From NCBI GenBank assembly GCA_030827365.1, contig JAUREO010000010.1, positions 1 through 45,855 on the forward strand: a DNA stretch of 45,855 bases. Direction: 5' to 3'. Positions 1 to 10,310 of this stretch are shown here, in pieces. A program made the position numbers and the translations under genes. This DNA comes from Candidatus Poseidonia sp. (lineage in GTDB: Archaea; Thermoplasmatota; Poseidoniia; Poseidoniales; Poseidoniaceae). The notes under the pieces were generated by a model. The model ran no database searches. It had not been told where the DNA came from and saw only the letters and a program-made list of their open reading frames with translations. Each line of letters begins with the position of its first letter. Position 1 is the first letter of the stretch.

Positions 1-80
1 CCAAAGGTAAAGGCACACAACGCATTACTTACGAACTTTCAGAACTTGAACCAATCAAGTCAAACTCAATACCAATTTAA
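1..80 (+). CDS. 3' end of an unidentified gene (partial)
   Basis: An open frame enters from the left edge (first full codon at base 3) and ends at TAA 78-80. The visible 25 residues (KGKGTQRITYELSELEPIKS and five more) are hydrophilic and give no recognisable family. Its stop codon overlaps by two bases the stop of the convergent gene on the other strand. The identity cannot be decided without the upstream sequence. Confidence 0.5.
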   Translation, partial: KGKGTQRITYELSELEPIKSNSIPI

Positions 81-754
81 TCATCGTCTTCGAGCAACTC
101 ATCAATACTCGATATCACATCAGTGTAACTCTTCCTCACTCTTTGTTTGGACTCAACTTCTAAATCGATGAGGACATCATCAACGACATTTTTTCGTTGG
201 GCTTCAAGCCGATAGGTTAACTCCAAGTCTTCCCCAACCCTGTCATTTCTGTCAACTTGGGCGATGGGTTTGGAAGGGTTTGTGCGGGCGTATGCATTTT
301 GTTGTGGTTGTTCTGAGAAAAAAACATCAGCCATGGAGTGAGCCTGTTCTGCTGAGGGGGCTTGGTCTTTCCACTCGTTTTGATTGGCGAAATCTCGGAT
401 GATGTTGGCTTTTTTGACTTGACTCTGGCGCTCAAAAATTGCTTCGACATCTTCTTGGGTGGTACGTTTTTGTTCACCAAGCATTGCTGCAGCAATGCGT
501 TGTTGTTCGTGAAGCAAGGGCCCATGTCCTTCGAGATGGTCATATCGGTGTGGTGAAGCAGCCATCATAAGCAGTTCCTTTGCAAATTGAGCCAATCCAT
601 CGTCGGGGGGTGCTTGTGCAAGTCGTTCACGAATTGATTTGTGACGAGCGATGCAAGGAGTACAGCGTTGCAAACCCTCGATGTCAGGGGCGTCACACCA
701 CAAGCAACAGGCTTGAAGACCCAATTCTTTCATGGCACGTCGTGGTAATGACAT
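77..754 (-). CDS. Hypothetical protein with N-terminal CxxC pairs (zinc-ribbon-like)
   Basis: About 225 residues from the ATG at 754; a longer form from 781 would run into the upstream divergent gene, so an internal ATG (754 or 733) is preferred. Near the N-terminus there are two cysteine pairs, CLWC and CTPC, about 15 residues apart, a spacing that suits a small zinc ribbon. The remainder is charged, probably helical, ends in an acidic EDDD tail, and has no signal peptide or membrane segment. I do not recognise the family. It is divergent from the M50 protease gene and the two share a short intergenic region with a palindrome at 785-800. The function is unknown; a metal-binding cytoplasmic role is only inference. 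Confidence 0.65.
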   Translation of the reverse strand: MSLPRRAMKELGLQACCLWCDAPDIEGLQRCTPCIARHKSIRERLAQAPPDDGLAQFAKELLMMAASPHRYDHLEGHGPLLHEQQRIAAAMLGEQKRTTQEDVEAIFERQSQVKKANIIRDFANQNEWKDQAPSAEQAHSMADVFFSEQPQQNAYARTNPSKPIAQVDRNDRVGEDLELTYRLEAQRKNVVDDVLIDLEVESKQRVRKSYTDVISSIDELLEDDD

Positions 755-784
755 ACTGCTCAAGACCACGAATTGTTTCAATCA

Positions 785-800
785 CATGAATACTTTCATG
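785..800. promoter_or_regulatory. Inverted repeat CATGAA-N4-TTCATG between divergent genes
   Basis: A perfect 6+6 palindrome with a 4-nt spacer (CATGAATACTTTCATG) lies between the divergent CxxC-protein and M50-protease genes. Its place upstream of both start codons suits an operator or a shared promoter element. No protein binding can be shown from sequence alone. Confidence 0.3.
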
Positions 801-835
801 CGAGGCTTCAAATGACCAGAAGGAAACCATTCAGC

Positions 836-1783
836 ATGGGCGAAAGAGATCCTCGGGCCGACATCGTAGACGATGACCCGTTTCGCAACATCCCCCGTTC
901 CGCTTCTGGCATCCACCGTGTTCACGGTCGAAAAGAGGCGGATGGCACCATTTACTTCGATACGGGTACAGTTCGACAAAGCCCCCAAATCTTCCAGCAA
1001 TTTTTCGGAGGTGTTCAGTGGAATAAAGCACAACATCATACTGGGAAGATTTGGCATTTTAGTGAGGAAGAGAAAAGACACCTCACCCAAGCATCACTTG
1101 CATTCACGCTCGCCCTCGGCTTCATGTGGGTCGGTGGAATTCGTACCATATCTGATATGGGCATGACCAGCTGGATTGTCGCTCTATTACTTGCAATGCC
1201 AGTGATGTTTGTCGCCGTAGGTCCCGCATTTTTACTCCATGAAATCGGTCACAAAATTATTGCAAAGAAAAACGGTTGTTGGGCCGAATTCCGAGCTGAC
1301 CCGAGCGGACTTAAATTCGGAATTTTGCTCTCCTTTTTTCTCGGATTCCTGTTTATGGCCCCCGGAGCAGTGATGGTGGCCGGACTGGTAACAAGAAGAC
1401 AGAACGGCCATATTGCCGTCGCAGGCCCGCTTGTGAATTTCGGTTTATTCCTCATTGGTATACCCCTTTGGGCCCTCCTTTTGGGTCTTTCAAACGCTTA
1501 CGAAACCATACCTTCAGAAAACTCGGCCTACCTCGAAGGAGGAACCTTGGTTTGGCAAGCCATGCTTATCGATGCGGCACAATTTTGGCTCACTGCAAAT
1601 TTAATTTTGGGGCTTTTCAACATGCTGCCTTTTGGTCCTCTCGACGGACTTAAAGTCAAAGATTGGAACGAATCTGCTTATTTTATCGTCCTGTCGATGT
1701 TTCTTATTCCGCTTCTTTTATGGTGGTTTATTGGCCTATGGAGTCCAGCAAAATTGCTCGAAACCCTCGCCACGATGATGTAA
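836..1783 (+). CDS. Site-2 protease-family (M50) membrane zinc metalloprotease
   Basis: An integral membrane protein of about 315 residues. The zinc-binding HExxH motif is visible as LLHEIGHK inside a hydrophobic segment, and the third-ligand region of the family is visible near the C-terminus as NMLPFGPLDGLK, whose Asp completes the site. At least five hydrophobic segments surround these motifs. M50 proteases cut substrates inside the membrane, often releasing anchored regulators; the substrate here is unknown. The frame is open from 773, but the ATGs at 812 and 836 are better placed relative to the divergent gene. A weak TATA-like stretch near 806-813 lies at the leaderless distance from 836. 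The N-terminal ~75 residues are soluble and charged. Confidence 0.85.
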   Translation: MGERDPRADIVDDDPFRNIPRSASGIHRVHGRKEADGTIYFDTGTVRQSPQIFQQFFGGVQWNKAQHHTGKIWHFSEEEKRHLTQASLAFTLALGFMWVGGIRTISDMGMTSWIVALLLAMPVMFVAVGPAFLLHEIGHKIIAKKNGCWAEFRADPSGLKFGILLSFFLGFLFMAPGAVMVAGLVTRRQNGHIAVAGPLVNFGLFLIGIPLWALLLGLSNAYETIPSENSAYLEGGTLVWQAMLIDAAQFWLTANLILGLFNMLPFGPLDGLKVKDWNESAYFIVLSMFLIPLLLWWFIGLWSPAKLLETLATMM

Positions 1784-1876
1784 TTTGTCGATCAAAAAGA
1801 ATCTTCCTAAAAGATATTTGAACCAGCATCTTTGTCTTTGTTTTCCACAATAGAAGAATTCGTCGACACCACTTGC

Positions 1877-1972
1877 TCAGTGTTGACTTGATGTGACGAC
1901 ATCTTCGCTTTCATTTTCCTCATCTTCAGCACCCACTTCTTCGTCTTGAGGGGCATCATCTTCAGCAGAATC
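1877..1972 (-). other. In-frame acidic continuation beyond the amber stop
   Basis: Directly after TAG (1973-1975, minus strand) the same frame continues for 31 codons as DSAEDDAPQDEEVGAEDEEN and on to a TGA at 1877-1879. Its composition matches the tail before the stop. A further hydrophilic stretch ending SNIF follows in another frame down to 1807. This looks like a recently interrupted and decaying C-terminal tail, though a sequencing error or readthrough is possible. Confidence 0.5.
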
Positions 1973-2359
1973 CTATTCTTCGTCTTCTTTAGAATCCAAA
2001 TCAACATCTTGAAAATCCATTTCGACAACTTCTGCAATATCTTCGTCTACTTCTTCGACCACAACAACATCTTCTTCAGTTGGTGATAAGCCAGCAATCA
2101 TCAGCTGGAATACAACGCCGAGGGTGCCAAAAACCGCACCGACAAACAACACCTTACCATCGTTTAGGCGTTGACCACCGGGGTCGGTTGCATCTTTTAT
2201 GGCACCCGTTTCAGGAGGAATAAGGTCTGAGCCGGAAAGATTGGTAAGAATCTCCAAACAAGCCCAAGCAGCAATCAACAACATGACAATTGAAACGATG
2301 TTGATGGTTGAACGATTCTTGATGACTTTATCAACAAAAGGTGGAAGATTAGCATCCAT
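1973..2359 (-). CDS. Small two-TM membrane protein with acidic C-terminal tail
   Basis: A 128-residue protein with two hydrophobic segments (NIVSIVMLLIAAWACLEIL, about residues 18-40, and VLFVGAVFGTLGVVFQLMIAG, about 70-90) joined by a polar loop, then a strongly acidic tail rich in D, E and V. The start is supported by a TATA-like TTTTTAATTAG centred about 27 nt upstream, typical of a leaderless transcript. It ends at an amber codon inside the acidic tail, and the same frame stays open and acidic for 31 more codons, so the tail may be truncated by mutation. The family is not recognised. It stands alone, tail-to-tail with the M50 protease gene. Confidence 0.7.
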   Translation of the reverse strand: MDANLPPFVDKVIKNRSTINIVSIVMLLIAAWACLEILTNLSGSDLIPPETGAIKDATDPGGQRLNDGKVLFVGAVFGTLGVVFQLMIAGLSPTEEDVVVVEEVDEDIAEVVEMDFQDVDLDSKEDEE

Positions 2360-2379
2360 TGATTAAAATCAAAAGGATT

Positions 2380-2390
2380 CTAATTAAAAA
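2380..2390 (-). promoter_or_regulatory. TATA-like box of the two-TM membrane protein gene
   Basis: The minus strand reads TTTTTAATTAG here, centred near 2385, about 27 nt before the ATG at 2359. This is the archaeal TATA-to-start distance, so the transcript probably begins at or next to the ATG. Confidence 0.4.
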
Positions 2391-2424
2391 TATTCCTTGG
2401 ATAAACCCACTCATAATAGGGTTC

Positions 2425-4149
2425 TTATTCGATGTAAGCATTGAGGATGGGTGATTCATCGAGATGGAAAAACGAAAAAGTCGCCCACCAGACAATCATA
2501 TCAAGACTGTTGACCAGGTTAGAAGTTCCACTCTGGGATTCGCCATAATTTTTGTCGGTTGTATCCATCCAAGCCTCCATTTCTTCAAGGGTGTCGCATG
2601 TTTGGTGGTAGCACCAATAACCGTCGACTAACCCGCCGAATCCCATGGTTACTGTACCAAGATTTCTTTGGAAACTATCGTGGTCAGAACGGGCAGTGGT
2701 GTCTTCGTACACGATAATCTCCGGACGATCTTTGGCAAGCCAATCATCCACTTTCCACGTCGAAACATCGAATCCCGTACCTAAGAGCGTCGATTGTTGT
2801 TCTTCTACCCCGATAGCATCGGCTCCAATCCATAATGCGAGACCGACCATCTCGGGTTGATTGAATTGGTCATGGTCGAGCGAAGGACCGATGTAGACCC
2901 TCATTGGCCAAACCTCCTCATCTTTTGGATAACCGTCCGGGTCGACGGTAGGTTGTGGGTCATTGTGTGGTGCCCCTCCACCGCCTGGCCAATTGACGCC
3001 AGCCATGTCGAGATTTACATAATTTGAAATGGTTACATCGGGATTGTCCTCAAGAACGTAATAATCAGTCCAGTAGTCGCTTCCTCGCTTTCCTCCTTCT
3101 TCACCCGACCAGAAACAAAACACCATTGTTCGGCGAGTGTCGTAGGAAGACATCGCTTCGGCAACGGTGAGGACCATACTTGTTCCAGCAGTATTGTCAT
3201 AGGCACCAACTCGAGTTCCGTATGTTCGAGTTCCAGTAACGTGGGGGTCATCGAGTACGAGATTTGCAGGCGGAGCAATGTCGAAGTGGGCCCCGAACAC
3301 CATCCATTCATTTGGATACACATCACCATAGCGGAAACCACAGATGTTGTACCCTTCTGCATTTTGGTTGCCAAAGAAATCTGTAAATGCGTATCGTTGA
3401 GTATCAACTTCAAGGCCAAACGATTCAAGTTGCCCAATGATGTATTGTGCAGCATCTTCGTAGGCTACATTACCTTGACCGGCCCATCTATCATAATAGC
3501 CAGCAACACCGTCAATCAAGTCAAGAGAGGGACTTGGGTCGGTGATGTGATGAAGAAAATTGTATGTTGTGCGACCATTGACAACACCCGTGGAATGCCG
3601 TCCACCTTCAGCCTCACTGTAAGCAGGGGCAACATCACGACGAACACCAAGAAGAGCAACCGTCACTCCATCGGTATTGGTTGAAGTCATATTGAATCGT
3701 TGTTTTCCTGCGGTGGTTAACACAAGACTACCCGATGAAGGGTCAAGATAGTCGCCAGCCACATACCATGTTTTCCATGACTCATTTGCCTCGCGAAGCG
3801 GCCAAGTGTCACGCCCGTATTTTCCAAGCAAAATGACAGCAGTATCGGCCCTTGGCGGAGCCAAGACTTGGAGTTGTACAGACTCCCCCGCCTTCAAATC
3901 CACAACAGTAGAATTGTATACAAATCCTGTATCTAAATCCTTCATCAAATACGGAACAAAGGCGGAAACGTCATTTTTCGCTTGGATAGTTAAGCCCTGA
4001 AAAACACCACCAACAAGTATTTTTGGCGTGATATCAACATCTTTGAGTCGAATCATATTTTCGTCGCCATTTTCCCCAAAACACCCAGAAAATCCTGCTG
4101 CGATGAACAAGACGAAGAGCAAAAACGCTTGCGTTTTCTTTTCGCCCAT
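2425..4149 (-). CDS. M28-family zinc aminopeptidase, lipoprotein
   Basis: A secreted peptidase of 574 residues. The signal peptide ends in a lipobox (AAGFSGCFGE, Cys23), so the mature enzyme should be lipid-anchored on the outer face of the cell membrane. After a ~200-residue beta-rich N-terminal region comes an M28 domain with its co-catalytic zinc ligands: GAHFD (about residue 287), GAYDNTAGTS (about 318), SGEEGG with the catalytic Glu (about 348), NLDMAG (about 381) and ARSDHDSF (about 489). M28 enzymes remove N-terminal residues from peptides. It resembles the second M28 gene at 4873-6483 along its whole length, so the two are ancient duplicates. It is divergent from the cupredoxin gene. 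A role in feeding on extracellular protein is inference. Confidence 0.9.
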   Translation of the reverse strand: MGEKKTQAFLLFVLFIAAGFSGCFGENGDENMIRLKDVDITPKILVGGVFQGLTIQAKNDVSAFVPYLMKDLDTGFVYNSTVVDLKAGESVQLQVLAPPRADTAVILLGKYGRDTWPLREANESWKTWYVAGDYLDPSSGSLVLTTAGKQRFNMTSTNTDGVTVALLGVRRDVAPAYSEAEGGRHSTGVVNGRTTYNFLHHITDPSPSLDLIDGVAGYYDRWAGQGNVAYEDAAQYIIGQLESFGLEVDTQRYAFTDFFGNQNAEGYNICGFRYGDVYPNEWMVFGAHFDIAPPANLVLDDPHVTGTRTYGTRVGAYDNTAGTSMVLTVAEAMSSYDTRRTMVFCFWSGEEGGKRGSDYWTDYYVLEDNPDVTISNYVNLDMAGVNWPGGGGAPHNDPQPTVDPDGYPKDEEVWPMRVYIGPSLDHDQFNQPEMVGLALWIGADAIGVEEQQSTLLGTGFDVSTWKVDDWLAKDRPEIIVYEDTTARSDHDSFQRNLGTVTMGFGGLVDGYWCYHQTCDTLEEMEAWMDTTDKNYGESQSGTSNLVNSLDMIVWWATFSFFHLDESPILNAYIE

Positions 4150-4239
4150 GCAACTCCCACGCTCTTCTCTTTCTCAAAGACTACGCTTTGAAGAAAAAAG
4201 ACAAGAGATTCAAATAGGTAGTAAATCTATGAATGACTG

Positions 4240-4350
4240 ATGGTGTTAAACCCTAAAAAGAAGAAACGGCCAGCAAGAAAAGACATTCTATGGGCGCGAT
4301 TCCAAATCGAGGTTATTGATGATGAACGATGTCCACTCATTGAGGGTTGA
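4240..4350 (+). CDS. Possible small ORF, 36 aa
   Basis: ATG at 4240 opens a 36-codon frame beginning MVLNPKKKKRPARKDILWAR and containing IEVIDDERCPLIEG before TGA. A TATA-like TCAAATAG is centred about 27 nt upstream, where a leaderless promoter would sit. It may be a real small basic protein, the 5' remnant of a longer gene, or chance. No family is recognised. Confidence 0.3.
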   Translation: MVLNPKKKKRPARKDILWARFQIEVIDDERCPLIEG

Positions 4351-4368
4351 GATTGGAAACAAACATCA

Positions 4369-4376
4369 CTATATGA
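4369..4376 (+). promoter_or_regulatory. TATA-like box of the cupredoxin gene
   Basis: CTATATGA is centred 27 nt before the ATG at 4399, which supports a leaderless transcript and this start codon. Confidence 0.5.
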
Positions 4377-4398
4377 ATGAAAGTAGAAATCGAATGAT

Positions 4399-4926
4399 AT
4401 GAAGGTTCTATGCATTTTTGTTTCAATTGTACTTTTTCTTCCTACAGCGACCGCATTTGCAAATGAACCAGAAGATACTATCATTACAGTGGATAGTACA
4501 AACTTGAGATTCAGCCCGTCTTCAGTTACCATTGAAGAAGGACAAACCGTCCGATTTTTTTGGAGTGGCCAAGCCCTTCCCCATAATGCAGTTGAACGAA
4601 ACGGAGTTTTTGATTCAGGAGATCCACAACGAAATGTGAACTATTCATTTACTTTTGAACGGGGCATGAATGGCACATACGAATTCGTTTGTGAACCCCA
4701 CGAATCTTTTGGGATGATCGGTAGCATTACTGTAACTCCCTTACCCCCCGAGCAGCCTGCAGAAGAAAACGATACCAACACGACAACCTCCATTGGTGAG
4801 AACACACCATTTGTTAATTCGCCAATGACCATTCTAGCCATCTTTGCAGCAGCAGTAGTACTACGAAGAGATTCAAAGCTCGTTAAGAATGGGGTCTTGG
4901 TCGAGCGAAAGGAAGACCATTGTTGA
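4399..4926 (+). CDS. Secreted membrane-anchored cupredoxin (plastocyanin/azurin-like)
   Basis: A 175-residue protein with a signal peptide (MKVLCIFVSIVLFLPTATAF), one blue-copper domain and a C-terminal membrane segment followed by RR. The type-1 copper ligands are all visible: His in LPHNAVE, then Cys, His and Met in VCEPHESFGM. A polar linker rich in E, N and T precedes the anchor NSPMTILAIFAAAVVLRR, which resembles an archaeosortase-type C-terminal sorting signal. The likely role is extracellular electron transfer or copper binding. The last 18 codons overlap the end of the convergent M28 gene by 54 bp, so residues after the RR may be a recent extension. Sibling cupredoxin domain: the C-terminal part of the FAS1 protein at 23672. 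Confidence 0.85.
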   Translation: MKVLCIFVSIVLFLPTATAFANEPEDTIITVDSTNLRFSPSSVTIEEGQTVRFFWSGQALPHNAVERNGVFDSGDPQRNVNYSFTFERGMNGTYEFVCEPHESFGMIGSITVTPLPPEQPAEENDTNTTTSIGENTPFVNSPMTILAIFAAAVVLRRDSKLVKNGVLVERKEDHC

Positions 4927-6483
4927 CCACCACGCTACAACATCAAAACTCTCAACGAGGTTTTGTTCGCCCGTTTTATTATCGGTTTCCATGTACGACT
5001 CCATTTGTGAAAGCCGATCACAATTTCTGTGATAACAAGGGTATCCATCAACAACACCATTCCAACCCATGGTAATGGTGTTGAGATTGGCTTGGAAAGG
5101 TTCGTGGTCAGACCTTGCCGTCGGCGACTCGTAAATGGCGACAGTATCTTCATACTGATTCGACCACATAGCAGATTCACCATCTGCTGACCATGCAGCC
5201 CAACCCTTGGCGATTTGGGTTTCAAGTCCGAGTTGGCCAGCGCCAATCCATTCTGCTAATTCATACATCGATGCTTGGTCGATGATGTTCGGGTCGACTT
5301 CAGGACCAATATAACACGAAAGAACCCAATCTCCCGGCCAGTTAATTCCCATCATATCGAGGTTAACATAATTCGTAACTTTGATTTCCTCGCGTTCTGC
5401 TATGTCTTGGGTCCAAGAGGATGAGCCCCACAAACCCTCTTCTTCACTTGACCATAGGCAGAACACCATTGTTCGTCGAGTATTGATTTTTGATAGGGAT
5501 TCAGCAGTCTCAAGAATCATCGAGGTTCCTGCAGTATTATCGTAAGCCCCCGTTCTTGTTCCATACCCAGGAATATCTGGGCCCGGCGTATATACAACAG
5601 GGGGGGCAATGTCGAAGTGAGCACCAAAAACTAACCATTCGTTTGGATAAACCGACCCGGTTTTGTATCCACACACATTAACTGCCCAAGCCGTGCCTGC
5701 CTGGAAACGATGCACTTCGACATCGAGACCGTAACCCTCCATCACGCCAGAAAAAAAGGCGACGGCGTCTTCATAGGCGGGATTTCCATTTCCAATCCAC
5801 CTATCAAGGTACCCAACTGCACCGTCATACGGGTCTGTAAGGTCAGTGGTTTCATCGGTGATCATAGCAATCCACTCATAGACCTCTCGACCATCGACCC
5901 ACCCCTCACTATGGGCTTGACCCTGCTCGACCGAAAGTGTGGAGTCAATCGGTCGGATGAGGTCAACCTCAACATAAGCAACCCGCGTTGAAGAACTCAT
6001 ATTTCCAAATCCAAGATAAGGATGTAGCCCCCCTTCTCGATTGATTGTTGGCTGAACCCACCCCATTTCTGAAGTCCCGACCCCGCCAGTTCGGACATAC
6101 CACGTCGACCAAGACTCATTGGCATGACGAAGAGGAAACTGCATTTGGTCGGGCCCAGCAATCATAATAGAAGCCACATTGAGTCTGGCGCTGGGAAGAA
6201 TTTCCAATTCGACCACTTCATTTTTCTCAAGTGATATAATCGTTCCATTTTGAATAAATTGAGTCGATGTATCCAACATAAAATGTGGGATATATACATT
6301 CATTGGTTCGAGTGCCTCGAAAGAAACACGATTCCACACACCTGCCTGCCACTGATTCGGTGTAATTTCGAGATTCGAAATATTTGGAAGTACATCACTC
6401 TCGTCTTCACCGAAGCAACCTGATAGCGAGGCAAACATGAACATGATACAGAGCATGAGAACCATCGAACCGTTTCGTTGCAT
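4873..6483 (-). CDS. M28-family zinc aminopeptidase, lipoprotein (paralogue)
   Basis: A 536-residue secreted peptidase built like its neighbour at 2425-4149. The lipobox is FASLSGCFGE (Cys23). Zinc-site motifs occur in the same order: GAHFD (about 288), GAYDNTAGTS (about 312), SSEEEG (about 349), NLDMMG (about 376) and ARSDHEPF (about 459). The N-terminal 200 residues form a beta-rich region with recognisable similarity to the paralogue (for example the shared AxxSEGWVDGR/HSTGVVNGR region). It lies on the same strand as the first copy with the cupredoxin gene between them, and its 3' end overlaps that gene by 54 bp. Differences near the substrate pocket suggest a different peptide preference, which is inference. 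Confidence 0.9.
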   Translation of the reverse strand: MQRNGSMVLMLCIMFMFASLSGCFGEDESDVLPNISNLEITPNQWQAGVWNRVSFEALEPMNVYIPHFMLDTSTQFIQNGTIISLEKNEVVELEILPSARLNVASIMIAGPDQMQFPLRHANESWSTWYVRTGGVGTSEMGWVQPTINREGGLHPYLGFGNMSSSTRVAYVEVDLIRPIDSTLSVEQGQAHSEGWVDGREVYEWIAMITDETTDLTDPYDGAVGYLDRWIGNGNPAYEDAVAFFSGVMEGYGLDVEVHRFQAGTAWAVNVCGYKTGSVYPNEWLVFGAHFDIAPPVVYTPGPDIPGYGTRTGAYDNTAGTSMILETAESLSKINTRRTMVFCLWSSEEEGLWGSSSWTQDIAEREEIKVTNYVNLDMMGINWPGDWVLSCYIGPEVDPNIIDQASMYELAEWIGAGQLGLETQIAKGWAAWSADGESAMWSNQYEDTVAIYESPTARSDHEPFQANLNTITMGWNGVVDGYPCYHRNCDRLSQMESYMETDNKTGEQNLVESFDVVAWWSTMVFLSLDQDPILNEL

Positions 6484-6607
6484 ATCTGTGCCACAGCCCC
6501 CCCTTTGTTCAACTTACCTCTTTTTTTCGTCATAACCCAAGACGAATTACGGAAGTTATTTTCTTGAAATGGTAAGGATTAAAGACACCCTCAAAGACAT
6601 CTCGCAC

Positions 6608-7423
6608 ATGGCAACCGTTCGGTTGGACCAAAAGAAGCGGGCCCTTGTGCGAAGCATCCCACTTTCTTTTACTCGAGCCCTCGCCCAGTATTTTGGGGGG
6701 GGTGAAAAAAATGTTGCACTTGCACGTGAACAGCACTCAGCATATGTTCAAGCACTAAAAGATGCAGGGATTCACATCAAAGTGATTGATGAGGATGAGA
6801 ACCATCCCGACTGCGTGTTTGTAGAAGACCAAGCAGTCGTTATCGATGGACACATCCTCCTTCCCGTTCCAGGGCACCCCTCAAGAGTGAGGGAACAACC
6901 TCCCATTTCGAAATACCTTCGTGAACAACTACGTAAATTGAAGATCCGAACATGCAAAATGGGTGGGGAGGGAAGAATGGACGGGGGCGACATTTTGCGT
7001 CTCGGCGACCTCTTCTTCGTTGGCCGCTCAACGAGAACAAACGAACGAGGTATTTTCGTTCTCAAAGAATTACTCGATTGGCTTGGTTATGAACTCCGCA
7101 TCATCAACATTCCACAAAACGCCCTCCACTTGACCAGTATTTCATCAACACCAACTGATTCCATAATTCTCACAGCAGAGGGCTTTCTCAAACCTGAAGA
7201 TTTTGGGATTCTTCCAGAAGGATGCAGGGTTGTTCTGATGCCAGAGGAAGAAGTCTACGGCTGCAATACGATTGGTCTCCCCGGCAACAAAGTATTGATT
7301 GCAAAGGATTACCCAACCGTAGCACAATTTCTTCGCTCCGAAGGCCTTGAAGTCATCGAGCTTGATTTTAGTGAAATTCGCAAAGCGGACGGCTCGTTGA
7401 CTTGCTGCTCCATCTTTTACTGA
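6608..7423 (+). CDS. Dimethylarginine dimethylaminohydrolase-like amidinohydrolase (DDAH family)
   Basis: About 271 residues of the pentein/amidinotransferase superfamily. Family motifs are HPDCVFVEDQAVV, the glycine/Asp-rich GEGRMDGGDILRLG, the GRSTRTNERG arginine loop, the catalytic His in NALHLTS (about residue 174), and the nucleophile Cys in DGSLTCCSIF at the C-terminus (about residue 266). The LTCCS motif points to DDAH rather than arginine deiminase. DDAH hydrolyses methylated arginines to citrulline and methylamines; free arginine or a related guanidino compound cannot be excluded. The frame is open from ATG 6569, but the start at 6608 fits the usual family N-terminus. It is cytoplasmic, and its last codons overlap the convergent gene by 7 bp. 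Confidence 0.85.
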   Translation: MATVRLDQKKRALVRSIPLSFTRALAQYFGGGEKNVALAREQHSAYVQALKDAGIHIKVIDEDENHPDCVFVEDQAVVIDGHILLPVPGHPSRVREQPPISKYLREQLRKLKIRTCKMGGEGRMDGGDILRLGDLFFVGRSTRTNERGIFVLKELLDWLGYELRIINIPQNALHLTSISSTPTDSIILTAEGFLKPEDFGILPEGCRVVLMPEEEVYGCNTIGLPGNKVLIAKDYPTVAQFLRSEGLEVIELDFSEIRKADGSLTCCSIFY

Positions 7424-7800
7424 AACTCACTCATTGAGATGTTGAGCCACAATTTCAATGCATCATGTAATGCAGGATGGTCCATCCCTCTCCAAATATT
7501 TCCATCAAAAGCACCCGACATTTGACTATCTGCAAGAACAAATTCCGTGGGTGAGGCGATGAATTCAATCGTCTTTGTGTGGTCTTTGTATATGCCAATT
7601 TCAAACCCAATCCAAGGAGGTTCATGACTGGTAAGGGAGACAAATTTCGTCGAAGCGATGAAACTCATGAGGTCGGCAAGAGAATAAAACGAACACAACA
7701 TACACAAGGTTTGTTCGAGTAATTCATCTTCGGTAGTAAGGGAAGGTTTTGGACCTAATTCTTGTTTTTTGACCATGGTTAGTAGGGGTTGGTCGGTCAT
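7417..7800 (-). CDS. Hypothetical cytoplasmic protein, 127 aa
   Basis: A compact alpha/beta-looking protein with no signal peptide, membrane segment or known motif. Notable stretches are ELLEQTLCMLCSFYSLADLM near the middle and SQMSGAFDGNIWRGMDHP towards the C-terminus. It overlaps the 3' end of the convergent DDAH-like gene and is divergent from katG. The ORF length and protein-like composition support coding, but the function is unknown. Confidence 0.6.
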   Translation of the reverse strand: MTDQPLLTMVKKQELGPKPSLTTEDELLEQTLCMLCSFYSLADLMSFIASTKFVSLTSHEPPWIGFEIGIYKDHTKTIEFIASPTEFVLADSQMSGAFDGNIWRGMDHPALHDALKLWLNISMSEFQ

Positions 7801-7828
7801 GAAAAGAGGTGACGCAGAAGAATGATGA

Positions 7829-10036
<2,208 letters not shown>

Positions 10037-10055
10037 AAATGATTTCGAAAACCAT

Positions 10056-10310
10056 TCATGGGGGTAAAGCCCGAACATACGCTACGATTGCGTTTGCATG
10101 ACCATGTCCCATGCCAAAGGATTTGAGCCAATTCACTTGTTCCATGTGCTTAAGGTCAGCAACGCTTGTTAGTTGGTCAAACCAAAATTGCATCGGCTGA
10201 CCATACTTTCGTTCGATTGAAGGGAAGTACGATGCAGGACCAACCACTTTTTCGGTCATGTTCATCCACTCTTCGTTGCTGCCTTCAAAATCGTGTTTTG
10301 GAATAGTCAT
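10056..10310 (-). CDS. DUF4287-domain protein
   Basis: A small protein of about 84 residues with the DUF4287-type C-terminal signature: a helix near LTSVADLKHMEQVNWLK followed by the glycine/His motif GMGHGHANAIVAYVR. The start is set by a translationally coupled ATGA: its ATG (10310-10308) overlaps the TGA of the upstream mscS-like gene. It is therefore the second gene of a two-gene operon. The biochemical function of the family is not known. Confidence 0.75.
   Translation of the reverse strand: MTIPKHDFEGSNEEWMNMTEKVVGPASYFPSIERKYGQPMQFWFDQLTSVADLKHMEQVNWLKSFGMGHGHANAIVAYVRALPP

Noticed and set aside
1973-1975. Pyrrolysine at the amber codon of the two-TM protein gene
   Set aside because: No pyl genes are visible, the codon lies in a low-complexity tail, and a downstream frameshift indicates decay rather than recoding.
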